From Haloactinopolyspora alba (GTDB taxonomy: Bacteria; Actinomycetota; Actinomycetes; Jiangellales; Jiangellaceae), in the NCBI RefSeq assembly GCF_003014555.1, contig NZ_PYGE01000011.1, forward strand, positions 1 to 64,000: a stretch of DNA of 64,000 nucleotides, read 5' to 3'. Every line of letters begins with the position of its first letter. Positions within the stretch are counted from its first letter, which is position 1. Under the pieces are notes generated by a model. The model saw nothing but the letters and a program-made list of their open reading frames with translations. It was not told the origin of the DNA and searched no databases. The position numbers and the translations under genes are program-made. Of the stretch, positions 1 through 7,214 are shown one piece after another.

Positions 1-95
1 AGTTTCTGATCCCTGACAAGACAGAAACCTAGAGCGAGAGCGGCGTGCAGCTCTATCAGACGCGCTCACCCACCCACGGAAACGTCACAAGAGCC

Positions 96-155
96 GGAAT
101 TCCATGCGTCACCACCCCTGCAGGCCTCGTGACGCGTGCACACGCCTGGTGGTGG
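96..155. repeat. Dispersed 60-bp repeat, copy 1
   Basis: Sixty bases beginning GGAATTCC and ending GGTGGTGG recur at 34576-34635 with 57 of 60 identical (differences at repeat positions 9, 28 and 33). The unit can fold: GCGTCAC pairs with GTGACGC across about 16 bases, and a CACCACC segment can alternatively pair with the terminal GGTGGTG. It lies just beyond the 3' end of a tetR gene; the other copy also follows a gene 3' end. This fits a REP-like or transcript-end element. No flanking transposase is visible. Confidence 0.75.
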
Positions 156-168
156 CCACGCAGCCGCG

Positions 169-744
169 CTAGGTCGACGGTGACGTCTCGAGGCGCGCTT
201 CCCCGGCCGGGATGTCGTTCGCGGCGATGGCACGTGCCGTTCGGAACGGGGCGGTGTCGCCTTCGTAGCCGGCGGTGACGACGGCGCCGTCGAACAGCAT
301 CATCCACCGGGCGGCGACGTCGTCGGGCGCGTCGACGCCCCGGGAACGGAGGAGTTCCGCCAGATAGGACGTGACCGCCCTTTTGTGCCCGGCGACGAGA
401 TCACGGACGGGATCGTCTGGGTCGGGCATCTCGGCCAACGTGTTCAGGAACGCGCATCCCCGGAACCTGTTCTGCTCGGCGCGTTCGGCCCCTGCGTCGA
501 ACACGGCCAGCGGCTCGTTGCCGAGCTCGGCCACCCGGGTCCGTAGCCAGGAACGGTACTCGTGGTCGTACTCGGCGAGCATCGCCGCCACGAGTTCGTC
601 CTTGCTGGAGAAATGGCGATAGAACGAGGCACGCCCCACGCCGGACTCGTCCAGCAAACGCTCCACGCCGACCCCTCGGATGCCCTCGGCGTAGAACAGT
701 TCGCGCGCCGCGGCGAGTAGTCGTTCCCGGGCCCGTACCGCCAT
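169..744 (-). CDS. TetR/AcrR family transcriptional repressor
   Basis: A 191-residue protein with an N-terminal TetR helix-turn-helix (residues 1-50; the recognition region reads GVGRASFYRHFSSKDEL) and an all-alpha ligand-binding C-terminal part containing GCAFLNTLAEM, typical of this subfamily. Start at 744 is chosen because MAVRARERLLAAA begins the canonical first helix; a longer reading to 885 would run across the operator. It is divergent from the MFS exporter starting at 843, and two palindromes lie between them, so it most likely represses itself and the exporter until an exporter substrate binds. The ligand is unknown. Confidence 0.88.
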   Translation of the reverse strand: MAVRARERLLAAARELFYAEGIRGVGVERLLDESGVGRASFYRHFSSKDELVAAMLAEYDHEYRSWLRTRVAELGNEPLAVFDAGAERAEQNRFRGCAFLNTLAEMPDPDDPVRDLVAGHKRAVTSYLAELLRSRGVDAPDDVAARWMMLFDGAVVTAGYEGDTAPFRTARAIAANDIPAGEARLETSPST

Positions 745-776
745 GCCGTCAAGCGTAGCGTGACTTGACGCCAGAT

Positions 777-821
777 GGAACCGGTCAGTACCGTTCCGGA
801 CTGATGGTACCGATCGGTTCC
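777..821. promoter_or_regulatory. Twin TetR operators between tetR and MFS exporter
   Basis: Two adjacent palindromes fill the divergent intergenic region. The first (777-797) has arms GGAAC and GTTCC, 21 bases in total. The second (806-821) is GGTACCGATCGGTTCC, a 16-base palindrome with one mismatched pair. Both share the GGAAC/GTTCC ends, so they look like two sites for one dimeric repressor, most likely the product of the gene ending at 169. Confidence 0.7.
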
Positions 822-842
822 ATTTTGGTTTGGGGACGAGGG

Positions 843-2090
843 GTGAGGGCGCTGAGTCAAGCGAGCCAGGAGACCGGACGTACACGATCGGAGCGGATGC
901 CCGCCGGCGTCCTCGTGCTCGCGCTGGGGGTGTTCGCCGTCGGGACGGGCGAGTTCGTCCTCGCCGGGCTCATCCCGCTGCTGGCCGACGACTTCGGCCT
1001 CACCGAAGGGGTCGCGGGTCAGGTGGTCACGGCGTTCGCCGTGACGTGCGCGATCTCGGCACCGGTCGGTACGGCACTGACAGCACGATGGCCTCGCAGG
1101 CGGGTGCTCGTCGTGGCGGGTGCGATCTACCTGATGGGAGCGGCTGCCACCGCCCTCGCGCCGGGCTTCGGGCTGCTCCTGGTGGGTCAGGTGGTCGCGG
1201 CTCTCGGCGCCGGCGTGTTCGTCCCCAACGCCTCCGTCACCGCCGCCTCGCTGGTGTCGCCCGCCGCCAGCGGGCGGGCGATCGCCACCGTGGTGAGTGG
1301 ATTCACGATCGCTGTGGCCTTCGGTGCTCCCGCCGGGACCGCCATCGGTGCGGCGTCCGGATGGCGGTCGACCATGTGGCTCGCCGCTGCCGTCGCCGCA
1401 CTCGGGGTAGCCGGGATCGCGCGACTGGTCCCGCGCGAGACATCGATCGGCAACCCCGGCGGACTACAAGAGCGGCTCAGGCCCCTGGCCGAGCGGAGGG
1501 TCCTCGCTCTGCTGGCCACCACGCTGGTGGCCTTCACCGCGGTCTATATTCCCTACACCTACATCGGCGCCATCTTCGCCCCGGCCACCGGAGACGACGG
1601 CGTGCGTCTCGCCGTTCTCATGCTCACCCTCGGCATCACCGGCGCTGCTGGCAACCTCGTCGCCGGGCGGCTGGCCGACCGGCACGAGGGCTCAGCGGTC
1701 GTCACGGTCGCGTTGGTGTGGCTGATCTCCAGTTTCGCGGTGATCGCCGCAGCCCACAGCGCCTATGGGTCGGCGCTGGCCGCCATCGGGTTCTACGGTG
1801 TGGCCGCCTTCGCCATCACCACGCCGCAGCAGCACCGGCTGATCTCGCATGATCCGGAACGTGCTTCGGTGCTGGTCGCGCTGAACCAGGCCGTGCTGTA
1901 CCTCGCCATCGGTGTCTCCGGGGTGGTCGGCGCCGTCGGTCTCGACATCGTCGGGCCGGGAGATCTGGTCTGGATCGCCGCCGCACTAGCAGCTGTCGCG
2001 ATCGCGCTCTCGTCCCTGGGTCGCCCCAAGGCGCCTGCGCCAGACTCCGAAACACGCGCCGGCGAGCCACGAACCGAACGGATCCCATGA
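843..2090 (+). CDS. MFS efflux transporter (DHA1 type)
   Basis: A 415-residue, 12-helix major facilitator protein of the drug:H+ antiporter-1 type. The N-terminal half begins with VLALGVFAVGTGEFVLAGL, characteristic of AraJ/CmlA-like sugar or drug exporters, and has the loop 2-3 motif-A region (TARWPRRRVL). GTG at 843 is preferred because ggggacgag lies directly upstream; ATG at 897 has a Shine-Dalgarno-like GGAG only three bases away. It is divergent from a TetR repressor with two operators between, so it is probably substrate-induced. Substrate cannot be told; the next gene region is a macrolide-resistance methyltransferase. Confidence 0.85.
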   Translation: MRALSQASQETGRTRSERMPAGVLVLALGVFAVGTGEFVLAGLIPLLADDFGLTEGVAGQVVTAFAVTCAISAPVGTALTARWPRRRVLVVAGAIYLMGAAATALAPGFGLLLVGQVVAALGAGVFVPNASVTAASLVSPAASGRAIATVVSGFTIAVAFGAPAGTAIGAASGWRSTMWLAAAVAALGVAGIARLVPRETSIGNPGGLQERLRPLAERRVLALLATTLVAFTAVYIPYTYIGAIFAPATGDDGVRLAVLMLTLGITGAAGNLVAGRLADRHEGSAVVTVALVWLISSFAVIAAAHSAYGSALAAIGFYGVAAFAITTPQQHRLISHDPERASVLVALNQAVLYLAIGVSGVVGAVGLDIVGPGDLVWIAAALAAVAIALSSLGRPKAPAPDSETRAGEPRTERIP

Positions 2091-2148
2091 AGCTCGCAGG
2101 TCGTGCGGCGGGCTCGGCCGCCGCTGACGCAGCACGGCTCAGGCCCGG

Positions 2149-2313
2149 CTACCCGGCACGCCCGGGGAGCGGGAACGACGCCAGCTCCGTCCCGTACATG
2201 CCCCAGGTCGCCTTGCCGTTCGGGAGCACCTGTTCGCCGTCGACGTGCGCCGGCAGCGGCTGCTGTGGACGGTCCGGACTGACGTCCAGTCGTCGCAGCC
2301 GCCGAGCGGGCAC
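2149..2313 (-). pseudogene. Orphan coding fragment, C-terminal end of an unknown protein
   Basis: Read on the minus strand, 54 codons from a GTG at 2313 to a TAG at 2149 end in LPNGKATWGMYGTELASF followed by PLPGRAG. Nearly every third codon base in the last 35 codons is G or C, as in real genes of this window. No good start, ribosome site or upstream domain is visible, so I read it as the 3' remnant of a gene whose front has been lost. Function unknown. The rest of 2091-2372 shows nothing recognisable. Confidence 0.35.
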
Positions 2314-2372
2314 AGCGGCCCGCGCGTTGCGGCGGGCGGCCGCAGGGGCGGTGTGGCCGGCGTGAAATCCGG

Positions 2373-2402
2373 TGGCGCCGCCGACGACAGCCCCGTTACG
2401 CT
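2373..2402 (+). promoter_or_regulatory. Putative promoter of the erm leader transcript
   Basis: A -10 box TACGCT (2397-2402) ends seven bases before the A of the leader ATG at 2410, the spacing seen for leaderless actinobacterial mRNAs. Upstream, a weak -35 (TGGCGC, 2373-2378) lies 18 bases away and is preceded by an AT-rich GAAAT patch, which loosely resembles WhiB7-type promoters. The -10 spacing is the firm part; the -35 and WhiB7 idea are inference. Confidence 0.4.
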
Positions 2403-2409
2403 GCTCCGC

Positions 2410-2469
2410 ATGGGTTCGATAGGCATTTTCGTGGCGTTCTGGCGGCCCCGCCAGTCCGCCACGGCGTAG
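2410..2469 (+). CDS. Erm leader peptide (macrolide-sensing), 19 aa
   Basis: The peptide reads MGSIGIFVAFWRPRQSATA. The staphylococcal ErmC leader, as I know it, is MGIFSIFVISTVHYQPNKK: the same length, the same MG start, and the same I-F-V at residues 6-8, the core of the ErmCL drug-dependent stalling sequence; residue 9 is Ala here instead of Ile. Codons ATA and ATT are rare in this G+C-rich DNA, suggesting the amino acids are under selection. It lies 141 bases upstream of the erm start and a strong hairpin overlaps codons 7-18. No Shine-Dalgarno is seen; translation is probably leaderless from 2410. Confidence 0.6.
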   Translation: MGSIGIFVAFWRPRQSATA

Positions 2470-2580
2470 CCCTGTCCGCGGCCGGATAGTCCGTCACCGG
2501 CCGCCGGGAGCGCCGTGAACCGCGCCTGTCCCTGGTGAGTTCACCCAGGTCGACGGCGCGGTTCGTCATGTCCGGATGAC
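2430..2580 (+). promoter_or_regulatory. Putative erm attenuator: stacked RNA hairpins
   Basis: Hairpin 1 (2430-2463) has outer arms CGTGGCG/CGCCACG and inner arms CTGGCG/CGCCAG with a GCCC loop; its 5' arm covers leader codons 7-9. Hairpin 2 (2478-2504) pairs GCGGCCGG with CCGGCCGC. Hairpin 3 (2517-2564) pairs GAACCGCGCC with GGCGCGGTTC around an inner CCTGG/CCAGG stem. Hairpin 4 (2565-2580) is GTCAT/ATGAC. A ribosome stalled at codon 9 would open hairpin 1 and free CGCCAG (2449-2454) and CACGG (2460-2464) to pair with CTGGTG (2532-2537) and CCGTG (2513-2517), breaking hairpin 3. A second mini-ORF MNRACPW (2515-2538) overlaps hairpin 3. Confidence 0.55.
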
Positions 2581-2602
2581 GCCTCCCGTGCCCTGATCGG
2601 TC

Positions 2603-3433
2603 GTGATTCCCATGTCCCGGCGACGCTCTCGCCCTGCCCACTCGTCCAACCACACCGACCCGTCCAACCGGAAGACCCCGGCCGACCGGTCCGGGATCCA
2701 CCTGCTGAAGGACCCGTCGGTGGCGCGCCGGCTGGCCCGCTCGTCCGGGGTCGGCCCCGGTGATCTCGTCGTCGAGTTCGGCGCCGGAACCGGCGTCCTC
2801 ACCACGGTCCTCGCGGCCTCCGGCGCCCGGGTCGTCGCGGTTGAGCGGCACCCGCGGTTCGTGGAACGGCTGGAACGGCGTTTCGGCGACGACACCGGAG
2901 TCCGGATCGTCTCCGCCGACGCCAGGTCGGTGCCGTTGCCGCGCCGGAGTTTCACCGTGGTCGCGAACATTCCGTACGCGATCTCGACGCCGTTGTTACG
3001 GCGGCTGCTCGGCCCGGACCGGACACCGGTCACCGGTGCCGATCTGGTCGTCGAATGGGGATTCGCAAAGCGAATGACGGCGGATGTTCCGCGTGATGCC
3101 GAAACCGCGTGGTGGCGGACGCGGTTCGACCTGCACATCGCCGACCGGATCCCGGCCGGCCGGTTCGACCCGGCGCCGTCGGTCGACTCCGCGCATCTGG
3201 TCGTCCGCCGGCGCAACGGCATGTCGCCGCGCGCCGCTCGCGCCGCCGGTGAGCTGTTACGTGCCCGCTCGCGTGCGCCGCACAGGCCGGCCAAGGAGGT
3301 TCTGGGCGCGCATGTACCCAAGAAGCGCGCACACCGGTTGCTCACGTCGACGGGGATCGATCCGCCGGCTCCGGCCGGATCGGTGCCGATCGCCCTCTGG
3401 CTACGGCTGGCTGAGAAAATCGAAAACGAGTAA
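2603..3433 (+). CDS. erm: Erm-family 23S rRNA adenine-N6 methyltransferase
   Basis: A 276-residue Rossmann methyltransferase of the Erm/KsgA family, which methylates A2058 of 23S rRNA and gives macrolide-lincosamide-streptogramin B resistance. Visible: GIHLLKDPSVARRL (31-44, the QNFL-type entry motif), SAM motif I VVEFGAGTG (56-64), acidic motif II VAVERHP, and the catalytic NIPYAIST (122-129; Erm usually NIPYxIST). The C-terminal helical rRNA-binding part has FDPAPSVDSAHLVVRR. GTG 2603 or in-frame ATG 2612 could be the start; neither has a clear ribosome site, in keeping with control by the upstream leader and hairpins. An inducible resistance gene is the simplest reading. Confidence 0.85.
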   Translation: MIPMSRRRSRPAHSSNHTDPSNRKTPADRSGIHLLKDPSVARRLARSSGVGPGDLVVEFGAGTGVLTTVLAASGARVVAVERHPRFVERLERRFGDDTGVRIVSADARSVPLPRRSFTVVANIPYAISTPLLRRLLGPDRTPVTGADLVVEWGFAKRMTADVPRDAETAWWRTRFDLHIADRIPAGRFDPAPSVDSAHLVVRRRNGMSPRAARAAGELLRARSRAPHRPAKEVLGAHVPKKRAHRLLTSTGIDPPAPAGSVPIALWLRLAEKIENE

Positions 3434-3549
3434 ACGCGACAGAAGCTGACTAATGTCCTTTCTTGTTGTCCTCAATATGAGACATTCGCTTGCGCGATCA
3501 CTGGGTGTCGGCGACTTTGGTGATCAACGTTGGTCCCGGCGGCAGGGGC

Positions 3550-3693
3550 ATGGCGATGAGCGAGAAACTTGCTAAACGGTCCGTGATCGCCGTAGGGCTC
3601 GGCCTGGTGCTGGCCCTCATTTTCGACCACTCTGCGCTCGGCTTCGCCGTGGCGTTCGGGGTCGTGTTCGGTGGTGGCCTGGCCGCGGAGTGA
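3550..3693 (+). CDS. Small membrane protein, function unknown
   Basis: From ATG 3550 (preceded by GGCAGGGG) the product is 47 residues: a charged MSEKLAKR start followed by a mostly hydrophobic stretch with two possible short membrane helices (VIAVGLGLVLALIF and GFAVAFGVVFGGGL). A longer reading from 3490 exists but adds non-hydrophobic sequence without a ribosome site. It stands alone between erm and the epimerase module. No family recognised. Confidence 0.5.
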   Translation: MAMSEKLAKRSVIAVGLGLVLALIFDHSALGFAVAFGVVFGGGLAAE

Positions 3694-3731
3694 CCGCCGC
3701 CGACGTCACACACATGAGTGCGCACCGCAAC

Positions 3732-3770
3732 TTGACAGCCTCGTTCGCGCGAATTACGGTCTAGACCGTA
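3732..3770 (+). promoter_or_regulatory. Promoter with overlapping palindromic operator
   Basis: TTGACA (3732-3737), 17 bases, then TACGGT (3755-3760) form a near-consensus sigma-70 type promoter. The -10 box is the first half of the perfect 16-base palindrome TACGGTCTAGACCGTA (3755-3770), so a dimeric repressor bound there would block the promoter. It drives the epimerase/aldolase pair at 3797-5850. The regulator is not identified; the winged-helix protein at 5875-7113 is the nearest candidate. A GTCTAGACC core also occurs near 7213. Confidence 0.7.
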
Positions 3771-3796
3771 AGTAGCGGCGGAGAGGGGCAACGCAC

Positions 3797-4810
3797 GTGC
3801 GCACGGTCGAAGAACTCGACGACAGGCTGTCCACGCCACGGCCGGCACTGGTGGACGATCTGCGTGACATCGGCGACATCATGGTGCTGGGAGCCAGCGG
3901 CAAGCTCGGGCCCAGCCTGGTGCGCCTGGCCGTCCGCGCGATCGAGCAGGCGGGGACGGGCGCGCGGGTGACCGCCGTGTCCCGCTTCAGCACGCCCGGC
4001 TCGGCCGATGCCATGCGCGCCACCGGCGCCGACGTGATCGCCGCCGACATCACCGACGACGATCAGCTGGCGGCGCTCCCGGACGCCCCGAACATCGTCT
4101 TTCTCGTCGGCGCGAAGTTCGGTAGCGCCGGCAACGAGGCCGCGACCTGGCAGACCAACGCCTACCTTCCCGGACGGGTCGCACAACGCTTCGCGTCGTC
4201 CCGGATCAGCGCGTTGTCCACCGGCAACGTCTACCCCCTCGTCCCGGTGGGAGGCGGCGGCGCCACCGAGGCGACGGCACCCGAACCGGTCGGGGAGTAC
4301 GCGATGTCGTGCCTCGGCCGCGAGCGCGTCCTCGAGGCGGCCGCACGGACACACGGCACCCCGACGGCGACGATCCGGCTCAACTACGCGGTGGAGATGC
4401 GCTACGGGGTGCTCATGGACATCGCACGGACGATCGCCGCGGGCGAGCCGGTGGACCTGACGACCGGATACGCCAACGTCGTGTGGCAGGGCTACGCCAA
4501 CGAGGTGACGCTGCGTGCGCTCCGGCACGCGGCGGCGCCGCCGTTCGTGCTCAACCTGACCGGCCCGGAGACGGTGTCCGTCCGCCACGTCGCCGAGGAA
4601 CTCGCCGCCGCCCTGGACAAGCCCGTCACGTTTTCCGGCACCGAGGCGCCGACGGCGCTGCTGTCGAACGCGTCCCGCTGCCACGGGCTGTTCGGCTACC
4701 CGGACGTCACGCTCTCCGAGCTGATCGAGGCGACGGCGGCGTGGGTGCGTGCGGGGCTACCCACACACGACAAGCCGACCAAGTTCCAGCAGCGCGACGG
4801 GAGGTTCTGA
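3797..4810 (+). CDS. NAD-dependent epimerase/dehydratase family protein
   Basis: A 337-residue extended short-chain dehydrogenase. The nucleotide-binding glycine motif is GASGKLG near residue 32, after an unusual 28-residue N-terminal extension (MRTVEELDDRLSTPRPALVD). The STGNVYP segment sits where the catalytic Ser/Thr is expected, but the usual YxxxK reads YAMSC, so the lysine is missing. The GTG start follows ggagaggggc. Its stop overlaps the ATG of the DapA-like gene (TGATG), implying one operon and a shared pathway, probably catabolism of a sugar or sugar acid. With the altered active site, dehydratase, epimerase or a non-catalytic role all remain possible. Confidence 0.75.
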   Translation: MRTVEELDDRLSTPRPALVDDLRDIGDIMVLGASGKLGPSLVRLAVRAIEQAGTGARVTAVSRFSTPGSADAMRATGADVIAADITDDDQLAALPDAPNIVFLVGAKFGSAGNEAATWQTNAYLPGRVAQRFASSRISALSTGNVYPLVPVGGGGATEATAPEPVGEYAMSCLGRERVLEAAARTHGTPTATIRLNYAVEMRYGVLMDIARTIAAGEPVDLTTGYANVVWQGYANEVTLRALRHAAAPPFVLNLTGPETVSVRHVAEELAAALDKPVTFSGTEAPTALLSNASRCHGLFGYPDVTLSELIEATAAWVRAGLPTHDKPTKFQQRDGRF

Positions 4811-5850
4811 TGCCGTCTCCGCAGCTGCAGAGCTTCCGGGCCGGCGGCGTCGTCCCCGCCCATCCGCTCGCACTCGACCGCGACCGCAAACTCGACGAGC
4901 GCCGACAACGCGCGCTGACGAGGTACTACGTCGACGCCGGTGCCTCGGGACTGGCCGTCGCGGTGCACACCACCCAGTTCGAGGTGCACGAACCGGCACG
5001 CGGCCTGCTCGCTCCGGTGCTCGAGCTCGCCGCGACGACGGCGGCCGAGTCGAGGGCCGAACGTCCAGTCCTGGTCGCAGGGGTCGTCGGACCCACCGAG
5101 CAGGCGGTCGCCGAGACCGAGCTGGCCGCCTCCCTCGGCTACGACCTGGTGCTGCTCACGCCGTACGGCACCGGTGACCTCGACGAGGACCAGCTGCTCG
5201 AGCGCGCCCGCGCGGTCGGCACCGTGCTGCCGGTCATCGGGTTCTACCTGCAGCCGGCCGTCGGCGGGCGCCCACTGAGCCGCGAGTTCTGGCGTCGCCT
5301 GGCCGAGCTGCCGAGCGTCATCGGCATCAAGGTCGCGCCGTTCGACCGTTACGCCACGCTGGACGTGGTGCACGGCGTCGGACGGTCGGGACGGGCCGAC
5401 GAGATCGCCCTGTACACCGGGAACGACGACAACATCGCCGGTGACCTCGTGACGGCCTACCCGCTCGCCGACGGCGGCAGCGTGCGGATGGTCGGTGGCC
5501 TGCTCGGACAGTGGGCCGTCTGGGTCCGCCGCGCGGTTCAGCTCATGGAGCTCGCGGAGCAGGCTCGCGGCGGCGACGACGCCGCGCTGCGCCGGGTGGT
5601 CGAGCTCGACCCGGCCATCACCGACGCGAACGGCGCGCTGTTCGACGCCAGCAACGGCTTCCGTGGCAGCGTGCCCGGCATCCACGAGGTGCTGCGCCGG
5701 CAGGGCCTGCTGGAGGGCGTCTGGTGCCTCAACGAGAACGAGACGCTGTCGGCGGGCCAGCTCGAGGAGATCGACCGGGTCTGGGACGCGTATCCGCAGC
5801 TGCGCGACGACGACTTCGTGCGAGAGAACCTGGACCGCTGGCTGAGCTGA
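4810..5850 (+). CDS. DapA/NanA-type aldolase-dehydratase (dihydrodipicolinate synthase family)
   Basis: A 346-residue class I (Schiff-base) lyase of the dihydrodipicolinate synthase/N-acetylneuraminate lyase superfamily. The Schiff-base lysine lies in IGIKVAPFDRY and the conserved tyrosine region in GFYLQPAVGG. It is about 50 residues longer than DapA, with an extra C-terminal helical tail (LSAGQLEEIDRVWDAYPQL). It overlaps the upstream epimerase by one base, so both probably act on one substrate. A role in lysine synthesis is unlikely: the context is not biosynthetic and a second, distinct paralogue lies at 8972-9931. A 7-bp hairpin GACCGCT/AGCGGTC (5849-5876) follows the stop. Confidence 0.78.
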   Translation: MPSPQLQSFRAGGVVPAHPLALDRDRKLDERRQRALTRYYVDAGASGLAVAVHTTQFEVHEPARGLLAPVLELAATTAAESRAERPVLVAGVVGPTEQAVAETELAASLGYDLVLLTPYGTGDLDEDQLLERARAVGTVLPVIGFYLQPAVGGRPLSREFWRRLAELPSVIGIKVAPFDRYATLDVVHGVGRSGRADEIALYTGNDDNIAGDLVTAYPLADGGSVRMVGGLLGQWAVWVRRAVQLMELAEQARGGDDAALRRVVELDPAITDANGALFDASNGFRGSVPGIHEVLRRQGLLEGVWCLNENETLSAGQLEEIDRVWDAYPQLRDDDFVRENLDRWLS

Positions 5851-5874
5851 CCGCTCAGGGCTCCACCGCAGCGG

Positions 5875-7113
5875 TCAAATGGTCAGCTGGTACAGCGTGA
5901 GGGGCCGCCCGATGGTGCCGGAGTCGGCGTTGCCGGACCGTTCGGCGTAGCCGGCCATCTCGAGGCGCTGCAGGATCCGGCGCGCCGTACGCAGCTGGAT
6001 GCCGAGGCCGTCGGCGATGTCGCGGGTGGTGAGCGCGCGATCGCCGGCCGCGGTGGTCACCTCGCGCAGCCGGTCCAGCGTGTCGGCCGAGAGCCCGACC
6101 CTGCTGGCGACGACGGCACGGCTCTGCTCGGGCGCACCGTCCTGGGACGCGCTGTCGGCGTCCAGCGTGATGTCGACGTCGTTGCGCAGCGACACGACGG
6201 CCGCGACGGGTCCGTGGCTGCGTGCACGCGACAGCGCCCGGCGGGCGAGCCGTTCCGCCTCGGCGCCGCTGTGGCCCAGGCCGAAGCCGATCCGGACGGT
6301 CTCGTGCGCCCGGCCGAGGCGACGCAGCATCGGCAGCGCGGTGAAACCGTTCGTGGCGTCGTGCAGGGGCCCGCGAGTGGTGACGATCATCGAGGTCGTG
6401 GGGGAGTAGTGCGACAGCGACGCCCCCAGCGCTCCCAGTTCGCGCGTCAGGTCCGAGGCGACCGACTCGCTGCGGGCCGTGGGGTCGATCTCCACCAGGC
6501 CGAGAGCGACCTGGGCGTCCTCCTGGATCTGGTTCGTCGACGTCAGGAGCAACTGGCGCAGCGCCATGCGTACCGACTGCGGCAGCGGCGCGAGCCGCAG
6601 CACCGGGATCGTCCCGCTCAGCTCGTCGTGCACCGACGCCACGCAGGTGATGGCGACGGTGGCGGCGCGCCGGGCGGCGTAGCGGCGGTGGAACGCGGCG
6701 AACTCCTCGGACGTGGCTCCCGGGCGGTACGGCATGGCGCGGACGTCGTCGGTGGACACCCCCGCCTCGGCGAGGGTGTCGGTGACCTGGCGTGAGTCGA
6801 GCGTGTCGATGGACAGGTGGGCGACGTCACGGCCCTCGCGCAGCAGCCGGACCAGCGCCTGCAGCAGCGTCGCGCCGCTGTAGTCGACGAACGTCGCCGG
6901 CCGGGTCAGCGCGTCCTGGGCGATGGTGTAAGGCACGATGCCGGTGAACAGCCACCCGTCCACGCCGGTCGCGTGCGTGGTGACGAGGTCGGTGGCCTGC
7001 GACTCGTGGTCGTAGTCGAATCGGTGCACACGCACGCCCGGCTGCTCCTCGCAGACAGCGGCGACGCTGTCGACGAGGTCGTGGGGCCCGACGACCCCGA
7101 TCGAGGTGTCCAT
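5875..7113 (-). CDS. Transcriptional regulator: sensor with degenerate cyclase-like domain and C-terminal winged helix
   Basis: A 412-residue protein. The C-terminus carries a winged helix-turn-helix (ALTTRDIADGLGIQLRTARR, then ILQRLEMAGYAE). Residues about 235-310 contain HYSPTTSMIVTTRG and VRIGFGLGHSGAEAERLARR, the pattern of the GGDEF-like/GTP cyclohydrolase III fold, without obvious catalytic acidic residues. The N-terminus (GVVGPHDLVDSVAAVCEE) looks like an alpha/beta sensor region. It is convergent with the epimerase/DapA operon and lies downstream of thyX on the same strand. It may control the nearby operator at 3755, but that is inference. Confidence 0.6.
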   Translation of the reverse strand: MDTSIGVVGPHDLVDSVAAVCEEQPGVRVHRFDYDHESQATDLVTTHATGVDGWLFTGIVPYTIAQDALTRPATFVDYSGATLLQALVRLLREGRDVAHLSIDTLDSRQVTDTLAEAGVSTDDVRAMPYRPGATSEEFAAFHRRYAARRAATVAITCVASVHDELSGTIPVLRLAPLPQSVRMALRQLLLTSTNQIQEDAQVALGLVEIDPTARSESVASDLTRELGALGASLSHYSPTTSMIVTTRGPLHDATNGFTALPMLRRLGRAHETVRIGFGLGHSGAEAERLARRALSRARSHGPVAAVVSLRNDVDITLDADSASQDGAPEQSRAVVASRVGLSADTLDRLREVTTAAGDRALTTRDIADGLGIQLRTARRILQRLEMAGYAERSGNADSGTIGRPLTLYQLTI

Positions 7114-7214
7114 GGTCCGCCCTCCGTACCGAACAAACCTGTGCCGACCACGACCAGTTTACGGCCAGGACCGATTCGCTGCGGGGATACGCGGTCGGCC
7201 GGCCGGGTTCACGT

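Noticed and set aside
2-28. Hairpin GTTTCTG / CAGAAAC at the window edge
   Set aside because: Seven-base stem with a 13-base loop and no gene context visible; too weak and truncated by the window start to call a terminator or element end.
5849-5876. GACCGCT/AGCGGTC hairpin as bidirectional terminator
   Set aside because: Position between convergent genes fits, but the stem is only 7 bp with a 14-base loop and it overlaps the stop codons; not strong enough for a separate call.
6214-6795. Long open frame on the strand opposite the winged-helix regulator
   Set aside because: Arginine/glutamine-rich shadow frame without ribosome site or domain; the minus-strand gene has clear motifs.
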